Numbered from the stretch's first letter, positions 36,774 to 46,454 are shown. The stretch: DNA of 57,751 nt from Bacteroidota bacterium (GCA_947460345.1 CANHGM010000020.1:1-57751), one strand, 5' to 3'. Numbers and translations are program-made. The notes: generated by a model not told the origin, from the sequence alone.

Positions 36774-37172
36774 TTATTTAATCTCTTGACACAACTCTAT
36801 CAGCACTCCATTGGTAGATTTAGGGTGTAAAAAAGCAATCAACTTATTGTCAGCACCGTGTTTGGGTTGTTGGTTCACCATTTCAAACCCTTCTCTTTTC
36901 ATTCGTTCTATTTCAGCATATATATCATCTACCTCAAAAGCTAAATGATGAATACCCTCCCCCTTTTTATCTATATATTTTGCTATGGCACTTTCAGCAC
37001 TTTGGCTTTGTAGCAATTCTACTTTTGATTGCCCTGTTTGGTAAAAAACAGTTGAAACATGTTCGCTTGCCACTTCTTCTGTTTTATATGATTGCCTGCC
37101 AAATAACGCATCAAATATTTTTTTAGATTGTTCAATATCTTTAACGGCTATTCCTATATGTTCTAGTTTCAT
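36774..37172 (-). CDS. mce: Methylmalonyl-CoA epimerase
   Basis: 132 residues of glyoxalase/VOC fold. MKLEHIGIAVKDIEQS (metal His5), KVELLQ, GIHHLAFEVDDI and GVLIELCQ carry the expected metal ligands (His, Glu, His, Glu). It interconverts R- and S-methylmalonyl-CoA in the propionate pathway. The start is ATG 37172; the in-frame upstream ATG at 37208 would overlap sixA by 29 nt and add residues absent from the family. It is last in the M28 peptidase-sixA-mce unit. Confidence 0.92.
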   Translation of the reverse strand: MKLEHIGIAVKDIEQSKKIFDALFGRQSYKTEEVASEHVSTVFYQTGQSKVELLQSQSAESAIAKYIDKKGEGIHHLAFEVDDIYAEIERMKREGFEMVNQQPKHGADNKLIAFLHPKSTNGVLIELCQEIK

Positions 37173-37179
37173 ATATATA

Positions 37180-37677
37180 TTATTTAATCTGTTTCGTTGG
37201 ATAGTCAAATGATTTTAAGGTGCCACTTTGCGGGGTTATACTTTGCCAATTATCGTTTTTAAAAGATATATGTAACATACCTGCAGTGGGCAAATGGTCT
37301 ATTTCACTTAAGCTTAGGAGTATAGCAGCATCTGAGACTGATGGATTATGACCTACAAGCAAAATAGAAGAAAATTGATTGTCAATTTGGTTTATCACTT
37401 GCATAAAATCAGAAGCCATTGCTTGATATAAATTTTCTACATATATAATTTTTGAAAAGGGCATTGAGCAATTGTTTGCTACTATTTCAGCGGTTTGCTT
37501 AGTTCTTATAGCCGGGCTTGATATTAAAGCATCAAAGGTTATGTTGTTTTTCAAAATTTTATTCGCCATTAAAGCTGCTTCTTGTTTACCCGTATCTGAC
37601 AATTCTCTTTCAAAATCTTGATCATAGCTATGAGCAAAAATGGCTTTTGCATGCCTTAGTATATATATGTTTTTCAT
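37180..37677 (-). CDS. sixA: Phosphohistidine phosphatase, SixA-like
   Basis: 165 residues of the histidine phosphatase superfamily. The catalytic RHA motif is at Arg8-His9 (YILRHAKA), Arg58-class contacts are in SSPAIRTKQTAEI, and the second His is in LLVGHNPSVSD. SixA removes phosphate from phosphohistidine in phosphotransfer proteins; the substrate here is unknown. It lies 12 nt after the M28 peptidase gene and 7 nt before mce. Confidence 0.88.
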   Translation of the reverse strand: MKNIYILRHAKAIFAHSYDQDFERELSDTGKQEAALMANKILKNNITFDALISSPAIRTKQTAEIVANNCSMPFSKIIYVENLYQAMASDFMQVINQIDNQFSSILLVGHNPSVSDAAILLSLSEIDHLPTAGMLHISFKNDNWQSITPQSGTLKSFDYPTKQIK

Positions 37678-37689
37678 TGAAAACTTAAG

Positions 37690-39381
37690 TTAAAAAACAA
37701 CCGAAATTTTAAGTTCTTTTCCTGCTCTAATAATAATGATATCTGTTTTATCGCCTTTGTTAAAATTAGATAATGCTTTTGTATATCCTCCCATATCAGC
37801 GGTAGTAAAATCGCCAAGTTTTATAATGATATCTCCTTTTTTTATCCCAGCTGCAAAAGCAGGTTTTCCTTCTGTTACTCCATCTGCTCTCACACCTTGA
37901 CCTTCATATATATAATCAGGCATAATACCTAACGACACTTTATATTTAGGGGCATTGGTTGATTCAGAATCTTTAGTTTTTGAAAAATATAATTTTTCTC
38001 TTTGGTTAAGTTTTGAAAGCACATTTTGTATATAATTTTTAACCATATATATACCATCATAATTTATATATTTTTCATCATCAGAAGGTTTGTGGTAATC
38101 TTGATGCATACCTGTGAAAAAGTGTAAAACAGGGATATTTTCTTTGTAAAAAGAAGCATGGTCGCTTGGGCCTATTCCCGATTCACTTTTCTTTATTTGT
38201 AATCCATTTATATATATGCTATCTAAAAAAGTAAATTGTGGCGAAGTGCCTGTACCGCTAATTGCTAAAGTTTTCTTTACAGTATCTAACCTGCCAACCA
38301 TATCCATGTTTATCATGCAATTGATACGTGAAACATTGATTGGTAAATTTTTTAACAAATTAGCTGACCCATATAAACCTAATTCTTCTCCTGAAAATGC
38401 CACAAACATATAATTATATAAATGCAACGAAGAGTCGCTTGCTATAGTTTTGATTAAGTCGAGCATTAGGGCTACTCCGCTGGCGTTATCATCAGCACCA
38501 TTGTGTATTTCTTTGCTGTGGGCAACATGAAGCGAGCCGCCTTGCTCACCTTTACCTAAATGGTCGTAATGTGCACCAATAACTATTGTATATAAGTTGC
38601 CATAATCAAGTGTACCTATAACATTATGCCCAGTTTGTTCTAGCTTTACAATGTTGTTTTCTATAAAAAAAGCAGCATTTTTTTGAATTCTATTTAAACA
38701 AATGTTTTTATCGTTGGTATATATTACAGGTATTCCTAAACCTGTAACTTTAACAGAAAGTGTAGTATCAGGGTCTTCAACTTTGGCATCGGTTTTATAA
38801 AACACAACAGCAGAGGCACCATGTTTTGAAGCTTCTTGAGCCCTATAAGCTAAATCATATTTTGAGAAATAAGAATGAGGGTTAATACCATCAGGGTTTT
38901 GGATATTAATGATAAATACTTTACCACTGTCTAAAGCTGTAAAATTTTCATAATCGTTTTGTTTTAATTCGGGAGCTATTATTCCAAAGCCAGGTCTATA
39001 CCACCCACTAAATGCTCTGCCTGATGAAGAAAGTGATATTGGCCAATATTCTACATTAGGTCTATATATTTTTTCTTCATTTTGAAACACCATTTTAAAC
39101 TTAGAGTTTTCTGAATACTTAGCAGACGTGTAGTTAAATGGATGAATAAAATTGCTATATTGGGTATAGGATTTCAGCCCATTTTGCTTCATTATATTGA
39201 TAATATATTCAGCAGATTTTTTTTCGGCAACAGTTGCAGTGCCTCTACCTTCAAGAGAATCGTGAGATAGAACTTGTATATATTTTTTAATTGGGTTAAT
39301 GTCTTTTTTCATAAGTTTTTGACTATGACTTGTCAATACCCAAAAAAGTTGAAAAAGTAAAAATAAGGATATTTTTTTCAT
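37690..39381 (-). CDS. Exported M28 zinc aminopeptidase with PA and PDZ domains
   Basis: 563 residues with a signal peptide (about 1-20). The HDSLEGRGTATVAEKKSAEYI leader motif is typical of Bacteroidota M28 peptidases. A PA insert follows (about 110-240). The zinc centre is in GAHYDHLG, NGADDNASGVALML, FSGEELGLYGS, NMDMVGR and HQDYHKPSDDEKYINY. The C-terminal PDZ domain (about 470-563) has AAGIKKGDIIIKLGD. It probably trims peptides in the periplasm or at the cell surface. Two exact -7 elements precede it, the nearer 11 nt upstream. Confidence 0.92.
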   Translation of the reverse strand: MKKISLFLLFQLFWVLTSHSQKLMKKDINPIKKYIQVLSHDSLEGRGTATVAEKKSAEYIINIMKQNGLKSYTQYSNFIHPFNYTSAKYSENSKFKMVFQNEEKIYRPNVEYWPISLSSSGRAFSGWYRPGFGIIAPELKQNDYENFTALDSGKVFIINIQNPDGINPHSYFSKYDLAYRAQEASKHGASAVVFYKTDAKVEDPDTTLSVKVTGLGIPVIYTNDKNICLNRIQKNAAFFIENNIVKLEQTGHNVIGTLDYGNLYTIVIGAHYDHLGKGEQGGSLHVAHSKEIHNGADDNASGVALMLDLIKTIASDSSLHLYNYMFVAFSGEELGLYGSANLLKNLPINVSRINCMINMDMVGRLDTVKKTLAISGTGTSPQFTFLDSIYINGLQIKKSESGIGPSDHASFYKENIPVLHFFTGMHQDYHKPSDDEKYINYDGIYMVKNYIQNVLSKLNQREKLYFSKTKDSESTNAPKYKVSLGIMPDYIYEGQGVRADGVTEGKPAFAAGIKKGDIIIKLGDFTTADMGGYTKALSNFNKGDKTDIIIIRAGKELKISVVF

Positions 39382-39392
39382 TGTTTATGGCA

Positions 39393-39400
39393 CAAAATTA
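39393..39400 (-). promoter_or_regulatory. -7 promoter element of the M28 peptidase unit
   Basis: On the minus strand this reads TAATTTTG, exact TAnnTTTG, 11 nt before the ATG. A second exact copy lies at 39431-39438, so two start sites are possible. Confidence 0.5.
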
Positions 39401-39525
39401 CATGATAGATGCATAATAAACTTAAAGTTGCAAAATTAAAATTACAGAAAAACAAATAGTTACATTGAATTTAATTTACATGTAAGAAAAAATATTTGAA
39501 AAGTTAATTTTGTTTTTGAAAAGTT

Positions 39526-39533
39526 TATATTTG
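39526..39533 (+). promoter_or_regulatory. -7 promoter element of the small exported protein and giant surface protein unit
   Basis: TATATTTG, exact TAnnTTTG and followed by C, lies 26 nt before the ATG at 39560. No TTG box lies at the standard spacing. Confidence 0.55.
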
Positions 39534-39559
39534 CGTACTTATTCCAAATTTTAATTCAT

Positions 39560-39841
39560 ATGACTAAAAAACTACTTTTACCTATTACCTTTTGGTTTTT
39601 ATTTTGTTCTTTTGCTCAAGCTTTTTTGCTCAAGCAAGAACCTGTTAAACCTAAAACAGAGAAAAATAAAAAGAATAATGTTTCTAAAAAAACACCTATT
39701 GCTGTTTCGCTATCTGATGAAAAAGAAAAAATACATCAAGTGAAAGGAACAACAGAGGTTAATGAAGATGGCACCATAAAAGTTGCACCGGTAGAAGCCC
39801 CTAAAAGAGTCTCTAAAACAAAAACAAATAATACAAAATAA
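39560..39841 (+). CDS. Small exported Lys-rich protein
   Basis: 93 residues. The signal peptide ends about AQA (residues 1-21), leaving a mature chain of some 70 residues that is strongly basic (KPKTEKNKKNNVSKK at its start, KRVSKTKTNNTK at its end) with no fold signature and no cysteine. It lies 20 nt upstream of the giant surface protein gene and shares its promoter. A secretion helper or matrix peptide is conceivable, but no family is recognised. Confidence 0.7.
   Translation: MTKKLLLPITFWFLFCSFAQAFLLKQEPVKPKTEKNKKNNVSKKTPIAVSLSDEKEKIHQVKGTTEVNEDGTIKVAPVEAPKRVSKTKTNNTK
39610..39635 (+). repeat. 12-bp direct repeat in signal-peptide codons
   Basis: TTTTGCTCAAGC occurs at 39610-39621 and 39624-39635. 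The 14-bp period is not a multiple of three, so recombination between copies would shift the reading frame of the small exported protein. Confidence 0.7.
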
Positions 39842-39861
39842 CTTAATTAACACACACACAA

Positions 39862-42800
39862 ATGAAAAAACTCTTTCTATTATTTTTCATGCTTTTGATG
39901 ATGCGAATATCATCTCAAGCTCAAATTTATGTAGCTTCAAGTGGCGGTTCGTCTTCCACTGCAACCTACAGTACTCTTGACGCTGCATTTATAGCCATTA
40001 ATGGTGGGTCATTGCACACAGGTGCTATTAACATTCGTATCAATAGTGATGTTACGCAAACGGTAACTGCTAGACTTACCAATGCTGGTAGCTATAGTAG
40101 CATTACCATTAGACCTGCCGACACTGCAACTGTAGAGAAGGTGATTACAGGTTCTATTAATGGATTTCCTATTATCAAATTTACTGGTAGTTCTGCCAAT
40201 GTAACTATTGACGGAAGAGCTGGGGGAACAGGATCTTCACGTTTATTAAAAATAAGCAATACTAATGTGAATTCAAATTCACATACTATTCAGCTTGACT
40301 CTGGGGCCAATAACCACATAGTAAGATGGTCAACACTTACAAACGCAACATCTGTTAATGCAGGTAATGTTGTGTTTTTTAGTGCTGGACCAGCGGTGTC
40401 GAACGTAACATTTTCAAACAATATTCAAATTGGTGGTAACAGATCGTTGGATTTTACTGCTACAAGCAGCACACCAGCCACCAATATCACGTTCTCTAAA
40501 AGCCAGTTTCAAGACGCATTCAGCAGGGGTATTAGCTTTGGTACTGGAGTTTCAAATATCACAATTGATTCTAACCAACTTTTTCATAACAACACTTTCA
40601 CACTTTCAACTTCATTCACTGGTGTGTTGTTTACACAAGACGTTTCTAACAGTACCATTAACTTCACTCGCAACCATGTTTACAATATGAGGAGTACCAG
40701 TTCCCAAGTGATTGCTTTATTTGTGAACGTTTCAAGCACAAATTCGGGTATTGCCATAAATATCATTAATAACTTTGTTTCGCATGCTTCACCAGTAGAT
40801 ACACAAGCAACTTTTTTTGAGTGCTTAAGATGGCAAGGAACAGGCAGATGTTCACTAAATGTGTATCACAATACCTTCAAAATTGGGGGTACTTTGAGAA
40901 GTACCTTAAGTACAGCTTTTGGCTTGTCTTCTACTTGTGTTATAAAAAGCAACTCAAATACAAATAGTATATTCAACTTCAAAAATAATATTTGTCAAAA
41001 CGAAAGAACTGGAGGTGTTGCAAATACGCTGCAATTAGCTGCGTTTTTTAGCACACCTACAACAGGTACTAATAACATTGATTTTAATTACTATAAAGCA
41101 ACCAATAATGCTTTTGTAAATGTATGGATTGGTAGTATATATACAACATTTACAGGTTCGTATGCTACTGCTGCAAACCCACGAGAGCAAAACTCATTGT
41201 TCGGCTCTGGTATAAGCTATACTGGCGGCAATGACCTTCATTTAACTGGTGCTTCTATCCAATCTCCAGACATGATTGGAACTTCTGTAAGTATTAGTAA
41301 TGACATAGATAACGACACAAGAAGTGGAACAGTACCATACAAAGGTGCAGATGAAAGTACTGCTTTCTTGACTAACGATGCCACTATTGTAACTGTGTAT
41401 ACCATGGGTAGATTGCCAGTGGGCCAAGGAAACCCTCATATTATTTCAGCATCAGTGAAAAATGTAAGTGTTGCAACGATGACCAACTTTAAAGTATATT
41501 TAACCGTTTCGGGTGCAAATTCATATACCGATTCAGCAACCATCAGTTCATTGGCCGCTGGTGCTTCTATTAATGTAGATTTCAATCAACATGAATATTC
41601 GAATATTGGAACGAATACAGTTTCAGTTTCAGTGGCTGCAGATCAAAACACTTCAAATGACACAAAAACAGCCAACTTAACAACTACAGCCAATTCATAT
41701 AACTATGGAGACTTTTCTTTGGCTCCAACTGGAGGTGTAGGATTTAATGGTGGTACAGGCGATTTTATTGCCAAATTTAAAGTAGCCGATTCTACCTATA
41801 TCAATCAAATAAGTGTTTATTTTAACACAGGTAATGATACAGTGCAAATTGGTATTTGGAGTATGGATCCTTCAACTAAAAAACCAAGTACTAACCTTTG
41901 GACATCAGCTAAATTCAAAGCCCCTGTTGGACCAGCTTTAAAAGTATTGGATGTTCCAAATATTCTAGTAAAAGATGGAGCATTTTTCTGTGGTGTTCGT
42001 CAAGTATTAACTACTAATATCGGTTTTGCTTATCAAACTGAAACTCCAATACGTGATAGTACATTCTATTTTGCTTCTCCTACAGGAAGCACTACTTGGA
42101 ATGATTTCGCTCCAAGTAATCCTTTCAAATTTATGATTGAGCCTAGATATCAATTGAAAGACGATGTTGGTGGTACAGATATGTTGAGCCCTTCTGCTTG
42201 TACTCATGGTCCTAATCAGTCAGTGACTTTCAGAATCAAAAATTTAGGATATGATACCGTAGATTTTGCAACTAATAATGTAACTGTAAAATCGAAATGT
42301 GTATTGCCAAACAATTCAACGACTAACTTTACTGACTTTGTTATTAGTTCAGGTACATTATTGCCAGGTGCTTCTCAAGATGTAACTGTTTCTAACACTT
42401 TTGATATGAGTACCGATGGTGCTTATAAATTCAGAGCATGGACTTCTTACGGTTTAGACATCAACGATATCAATGATTCTGTTCCTGAAGTAACTATTAA
42501 TGTTGTTTCTCCTCAAGCGGTTCCTTATAATCAAGATTTCAACGCTGGTGTGAGCACTCCTAGCGGCTGGACTTATACTGGAGGTTTTGCAACTACAGCC
42601 TCTATTGGAAGTGGTGGAACAAATGGTGTGAGAGTTAATACTTGGACAGGAAATTTATCTGCCATTGCTACTTTGCCAAAAGTGGGTACAACAACAGCGA
42701 CAACAGCTATACAATTTGAATATAAAATAACTGACTTTACTACTGGAGGATCTGTTACTTTAACATCTCAAGACTCTGTGAAGATTCAAGTATCTGCAGA

Positions 42801-45800
42801 TTGCGGTACTTCGTTCACAACGGTAGCTTCTATAAATAGTTCAAACCACTCAGCTTCTACTTCTTTTGCAACTAAGCTAGTAGATTTAAGTGCATATAGT
42901 GGTCAAAAAATTATCATCAGATTGGTAAGTCAAACTACCGGCAGTACCTCCAACAATTTTAATTTTGATTTTGATAATATCAATGTATTCAATCAAGTTG
43001 CTATGAGTTATGTTTCTAGTAACGTTATTCAAACCAATTTCAATAGCGTTGCTGTAAATAGTACAGATAATGAATTGTTAGCTTTAAGAGTGGTAACTAG
43101 TGGTAACTTAAGTCCTTTGACTGTTACCTCTTTAACTTTCAAAACGTCAGGTTTAACTAATGTTGCTGACATTACAAACATAAAAGTTTATTATACAGGT
43201 AACAACAGTACATTTAGCACTAGCAACTTGATAGGAACTATTACTGGCCCTGTTTCAGGTTTAAATACCTTTACTTTTGCACCTGTGTCTTTAACTACAG
43301 GAAATAACTATTTTTGGTTTGGGTTTACAACGACTGCATCAGCAACTATGGGTAACAAAGTTGATGGAAGTATTGAAAACATAGTAATAAACGGTGTGAG
43401 CAAAGTTCCTGGAATTAAAACAGTAGCTGGAGATAGAATGTTATTCTATTGTACTCCTGTTCATTCAACTACTTGCGGAACCAGTTTTATCAATAGCATT
43501 AAAATGGGAACAATCAACAATTTAAATACTGGTTGTTCTAACACGAATGGAAATTCTTGGTCAAACTACTTTACATCAAACTCACCAAGTGTTACAACTA
43601 ATTTAAGAGCAAATAATACTTATCGTTTTGTGTTTACTAACGACCAAGTAGCACAAATTGTTGCTATGTGGATTGACTACAACAGAAACGGAGTATATGA
43701 CACTTCTGAATATACTTTATTAGGAAATAATGTACAAGGAAATGATTCAGTAGTTTTAAATATCACAATCCCTTCGAACGTAACACCAGGTGTTGCAGGC
43801 ATGCGAATCAGAAGCAGATTGACTGGAAGTGCCAATGCTTCTACTGATGCTTGCACTACATTTGGTTCTGGTGAAACAGAAGATTACAAAGTGATATTAC
43901 AAGCACCATGTGATTGGACAGGAACTGTTTCAACAGATTGGTCAAATCCTTCAAATTGGGCTTCAAATTCAGTTCCAAAAGCTATAGACAATGTGAAAAT
44001 ACCAAGTGGTACGACCTTTAGTCCAACTGTTAATACTGCTGCTAATGCATATAATATTGATATTAATTCTGGTGCTACTTTAAACTTTGCAAGCAGTACT
44101 TCATTAACTATAAATAATCTATTAACTTTAGGCGGAACATTAAACCATAATGCAGGTAGACTTATATTTAATACACCACAACCTATTCCTAGTCAAGCAT
44201 ACTTCTATTTAAGTTTAAATGGTACAGGAAATTATTCTTTGTTAGGTGATATCTCAACTAGCAATTATTTAATTGTTGGCACAGGCACAAACTTAAATCT
44301 TAATGGATTTACTTGTGAAAATACCCGTGACATAACAAACAGTGGATCAATCACAGGTAATGGTAAAGTTTCTTTAGTTTCTACAGGAACTTACCAAACT
44401 ATTAATGGAGGTGGTTCTTTCTCTAGCGTCATGTTAAATACTTCAGCTGCCTCAGGTGTTAGATTAACTCAATCTTGTACAATTACTGACACTTTATGGT
44501 TAACGCAAGGCTTATTTGTATTAAATCCATCTGTTACACTTACTTCTGGATCAGTATCAAATAATATTGGTAATATAATCACTACCAATGGTAGCTTGTT
44601 AGGTGGAAGTAGTGCTAGCACAAGTTTGGTAGCAATCAATGGTAATGGTTCAGCAGCACAAATCACAAATTTCAAAATGAGTTCACCTGGTAGCTTAACA
44701 GTAAACAGACCAAACGGATTAAGCTTAGGAACAAATTTGTCTATTGGAAATACAACAACTCTTTCGAATGGTAATATTGAAATGAATGGCTTTAATTACT
44801 CAATTGGAGCTACAAGTACTTCAACTGGAAATATAACAGGAGCAGGCAATGTTAAAAACTCTGGAGCAACAGGTACTTTAAGTATCTTAGGTAATGTTTC
44901 TGCTACTGCTATTGCTGCATTAAAACTAGATACCATGCAAAACGTTACTTTAAATAGACCAGCAGGTTTGTATTTAGCTAATGGTTTTGTTGTTAAAGGA
45001 AATATGTTCTTATCTAGTGGAGATATTGACTTAAATGGCCAAGTGGTAACACTTGAATCATCTGCTATGTTGTCTGAAAATGCTGGAAACACATTTAAAG
45101 GCACATCTGGAAGTGTTACAACTACTCGTACATTTGGAAGTGCATTATCAAACAACAATGTTGCTGGTTTAGGTTTAAAACTATCTACAAATGCTGCTCC
45201 AGGTGTTACAACTATCTCTAGAGCACATAATTCATATACTAGCTTCTCAGGAACTAGCATTAACCGTAACTATGATGTAACAGTGGCGAGCAATGTAACA
45301 GCTACAGTATTTGAAATGAATTATGACTCAACAGAACTAGCAGGTGCAGATAGAGGTAAACTTCGAATTAATAAATCTAATAATGGAGGAACATCATGGA
45401 CTGATATCGTAGGTTGTTCTCCTTCTACAGCAAATGCTTCAACAGGAAGAGTGACCAAAACAGGAGTAAGTCTTTCTGGAACTATTTTGTTTACTGCATC
45501 AGATTCAGCGAATACACCATTGTCTCCTGTGTTTACAAACCAAACTCAAAACAATGCAATGGTTTCAAACCCAGTTAACCAATTAATGGTATATCCAAAT
45601 CCATTTAATAATGAATTTACATTAGACATGACAGTTGAAGCTGGAACATACTCAATAGTATTAACAGATATCAATGGTAAAGTAATCATCAATCAAAATG
45701 TAGAGGCGATAGAAGGTAATTCTAAAATGGTATTGTCAACTTCAGATTTATCACAAGGAGTTTATTTATTAAACTTAGTTGGTAACAATGGAAGACAAAC

Positions 45801-45822
45801 ACTAAAAATTGTTAAACAATAA
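39862..45822 (+). CDS. Giant T9SS-secreted surface protein (beta-helix, MAM-like, GEVED)
   Basis: 1986 residues. Signal peptide about 1-20, then a right-handed beta-helix region (about 20-500) with Asn/Ser/Thr-rich repeats. Then CARDB-like segments and a choice-of-anchor J/MAM-like domain (about 888-1044, starting PYNQDFNAGVSTPSGW). A BNR-associated-type domain follows (about 1048-1195), then GEVED (about 1195-1348, with MWIDYNRNGVYD and GETEDYKVIL). A 'DWSNPSNWASNSVP' segment leads into a long Ser/Thr/Asn-rich beta-solenoid, and a T9SS sorting domain (about 1905-1986, MVYPNPFNNEFTLDM) ends the chain. No catalytic motif is seen; it is probably an adhesin or surface-layer component. Confidence 0.85.
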   Translation: MKKLFLLFFMLLMMRISSQAQIYVASSGGSSSTATYSTLDAAFIAINGGSLHTGAINIRINSDVTQTVTARLTNAGSYSSITIRPADTATVEKVITGSINGFPIIKFTGSSANVTIDGRAGGTGSSRLLKISNTNVNSNSHTIQLDSGANNHIVRWSTLTNATSVNAGNVVFFSAGPAVSNVTFSNNIQIGGNRSLDFTATSSTPATNITFSKSQFQDAFSRGISFGTGVSNITIDSNQLFHNNTFTLSTSFTGVLFTQDVSNSTINFTRNHVYNMRSTSSQVIALFVNVSSTNSGIAINIINNFVSHASPVDTQATFFECLRWQGTGRCSLNVYHNTFKIGGTLRSTLSTAFGLSSTCVIKSNSNTNSIFNFKNNICQNERTGGVANTLQLAAFFSTPTTGTNNIDFNYYKATNNAFVNVWIGSIYTTFTGSYATAANPREQNSLFGSGISYTGGNDLHLTGASIQSPDMIGTSVSISNDIDNDTRSGTVPYKGADESTAFLTNDATIVTVYTMGRLPVGQGNPHIISASVKNVSVATMTNFKVYLTVSGANSYTDSATISSLAAGASINVDFNQHEYSNIGTNTVSVSVAADQNTSNDTKTANLTTTANSYNYGDFSLAPTGGVGFNGGTGDFIAKFKVADSTYINQISVYFNTGNDTVQIGIWSMDPSTKKPSTNLWTSAKFKAPVGPALKVLDVPNILVKDGAFFCGVRQVLTTNIGFAYQTETPIRDSTFYFASPTGSTTWNDFAPSNPFKFMIEPRYQLKDDVGGTDMLSPSACTHGPNQSVTFRIKNLGYDTVDFATNNVTVKSKCVLPNNSTTNFTDFVISSGTLLPGASQDVTVSNTFDMSTDGAYKFRAWTSYGLDINDINDSVPEVTINVVSPQAVPYNQDFNAGVSTPSGWTYTGGFATTASIGSGGTNGVRVNTWTGNLSAIATLPKVGTTTATTAIQFEYKITDFTTGGSVTLTSQDSVKIQVSADCGTSFTTVASINSSNHSASTSFATKLVDLSAYSGQKIIIRLVSQTTGSTSNNFNFDFDNINVFNQVAMSYVSSNVIQTNFNSVAVNSTDNELLALRVVTSGNLSPLTVTSLTFKTSGLTNVADITNIKVYYTGNNSTFSTSNLIGTITGPVSGLNTFTFAPVSLTTGNNYFWFGFTTTASATMGNKVDGSIENIVINGVSKVPGIKTVAGDRMLFYCTPVHSTTCGTSFINSIKMGTINNLNTGCSNTNGNSWSNYFTSNSPSVTTNLRANNTYRFVFTNDQVAQIVAMWIDYNRNGVYDTSEYTLLGNNVQGNDSVVLNITIPSNVTPGVAGMRIRSRLTGSANASTDACTTFGSGETEDYKVILQAPCDWTGTVSTDWSNPSNWASNSVPKAIDNVKIPSGTTFSPTVNTAANAYNIDINSGATLNFASSTSLTINNLLTLGGTLNHNAGRLIFNTPQPIPSQAYFYLSLNGTGNYSLLGDISTSNYLIVGTGTNLNLNGFTCENTRDITNSGSITGNGKVSLVSTGTYQTINGGGSFSSVMLNTSAASGVRLTQSCTITDTLWLTQGLFVLNPSVTLTSGSVSNNIGNIITTNGSLLGGSSASTSLVAINGNGSAAQITNFKMSSPGSLTVNRPNGLSLGTNLSIGNTTTLSNGNIEMNGFNYSIGATSTSTGNITGAGNVKNSGATGTLSILGNVSATAIAALKLDTMQNVTLNRPAGLYLANGFVVKGNMFLSSGDIDLNGQVVTLESSAMLSENAGNTFKGTSGSVTTTRTFGSALSNNNVAGLGLKLSTNAAPGVTTISRAHNSYTSFSGTSINRNYDVTVASNVTATVFEMNYDSTELAGADRGKLRINKSNNGGTSWTDIVGCSPSTANASTGRVTKTGVSLSGTILFTASDSANTPLSPVFTNQTQNNAMVSNPVNQLMVYPNPFNNEFTLDMTVEAGTYSIVLTDINGKVIINQNVEAIEGNSKMVLSTSDLSQGVYLLNLVGNNGRQTLKIVKQ

Positions 45823-45860
45823 TCAATTAGATTTTTGTTTAATTAAATAAGTTACTCTAA

Positions 45861-45895
45861 AAACACCCGTTGAACAACCTGTTCAACGGGTGTTT
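45861..45895 (+). terminator. Rho-independent terminator
   Basis: A perfect 15-bp stem (AAACACCCGTTGAAC / GTTCAACGGGTGTTT) with a 5-nt AACCT loop and a T-run to 45900. It ends the giant surface protein transcript. Confidence 0.95.
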
Positions 45896-45988
45896 TTTTT
45901 ATGTAAATAATTGTCTGTAATTTAGAAGGATTTAAATTAAAAAATTAAAAATCTATTAAAAAAACTTTTTCTTTTTAAGGTTTTCCAC

Positions 45989-45996
45989 TACTTTTG
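45989..45996 (+). promoter_or_regulatory. -7 promoter element of rpsO
   Basis: TACTTTTG is an exact TAnnTTTG match followed by C, 22 nt before the rpsO ATG. Confidence 0.6.
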
Positions 45997-46018
45997 CACT
46001 CCGAAAAAAATATTAAAA

Positions 46019-46288
46019 ATGCATTTATCAAGCGAAGACAAAAAGAAAATATTTGAACAATATGGTAAAACAGCTACAAATACTGGTAGTCCTGAGAGCC
46101 AAATAGCTCTTTTTACTGCACGTATCAACCATATTACACAACATTTAAAAATCAATAAAAAAGATAAATCTGCTGAGTTAAATCTTATCAAGATGGTAGG
46201 AAAACGCAGAGCTTTATTAGATTATCTAACTAAAAATGACGTATATCGCTATAGAGCTATCATTAAAGAGCTCGAATTACGTAAATAA
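46019..46288 (+). CDS. rpsO: Ribosomal protein S15
   Basis: 89 residues, standard length. The sequence shows the expected HLSSEDKKKIFEQYG start, TGSPESQIALFTARINHITQHLK with the conserved RNA-binding helix, and KRRALLDYLTKNDVYRY near the C-terminus. S15 binds the central domain of 16S rRNA early in 30S assembly. rpsO directly precedes pnp, the same order as in enterobacteria, but a strong stem-loop separates them. Confidence 0.97.
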   Translation: MHLSSEDKKKIFEQYGKTATNTGSPESQIALFTARINHITQHLKINKKDKSAELNLIKMVGKRRALLDYLTKNDVYRYRAIIKELELRK

Positions 46289-46322
46289 TGCTTAGGTTCT
46301 ATATTGAATTATAAAATTTTTT

Positions 46323-46360
46323 AAAAAGTCAGTCATCTTTTTGAGGTGGCTGACTTTTTT
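46323..46360 (+). terminator. Stem-loop terminator or attenuator between rpsO and pnp
   Basis: A 15-bp stem (46323-46337 with 46345-46359; two T-G wobbles) closes on a TTTTTGA loop and is followed by T residues. It lies 35 nt after the rpsO stop. It could end rpsO transcription or act as a processing site. Confidence 0.85.
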
Positions 46361-46395
46361 ACTTAAAAATCAATATCTGGGGTTATATAACAGTA

Positions 46396-46432
46396 GGATA
46401 AGGGCTAAGCCTCAGAGGCCCTCAAATTATCC
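46396..46432 (+). promoter_or_regulatory. Structured pnp leader (candidate autoregulatory hairpin)
   Basis: GGATAA (46396-46401) can pair with TTATCC (46427-46432). Inside, AGGGC (46401-46405) pairs with GCCCT (46418-46422). An alternative small hairpin GCCT-CAG-AGGC (46409-46419) competes for the same bases. It is GC-rich compared with its surroundings and lies 22 nt before the pnp ATG. By analogy with the E. coli pnp leader it may be a target for autoregulation; that is inference. Confidence 0.45.
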
Positions 46433-46454
46433 GGTAAATAAGAAAAAATAAAAA

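Noticed and set aside
37173-37208. 12-residue extension of methylmalonyl-CoA epimerase
   Set aside because: It overlaps the sixA 3' end; the family starts at MKLEHIGIAV.
44796-45260. 154-codon minus-strand ORF inside the giant gene
   Set aside because: It is a shadow of a Ser/Thr/Asn-rich repeat region on the other strand, with a low-complexity translation and no promoter. The same applies to other antisense ORFs such as those at 1277-1612, 2483-2791 and 22054-22323.
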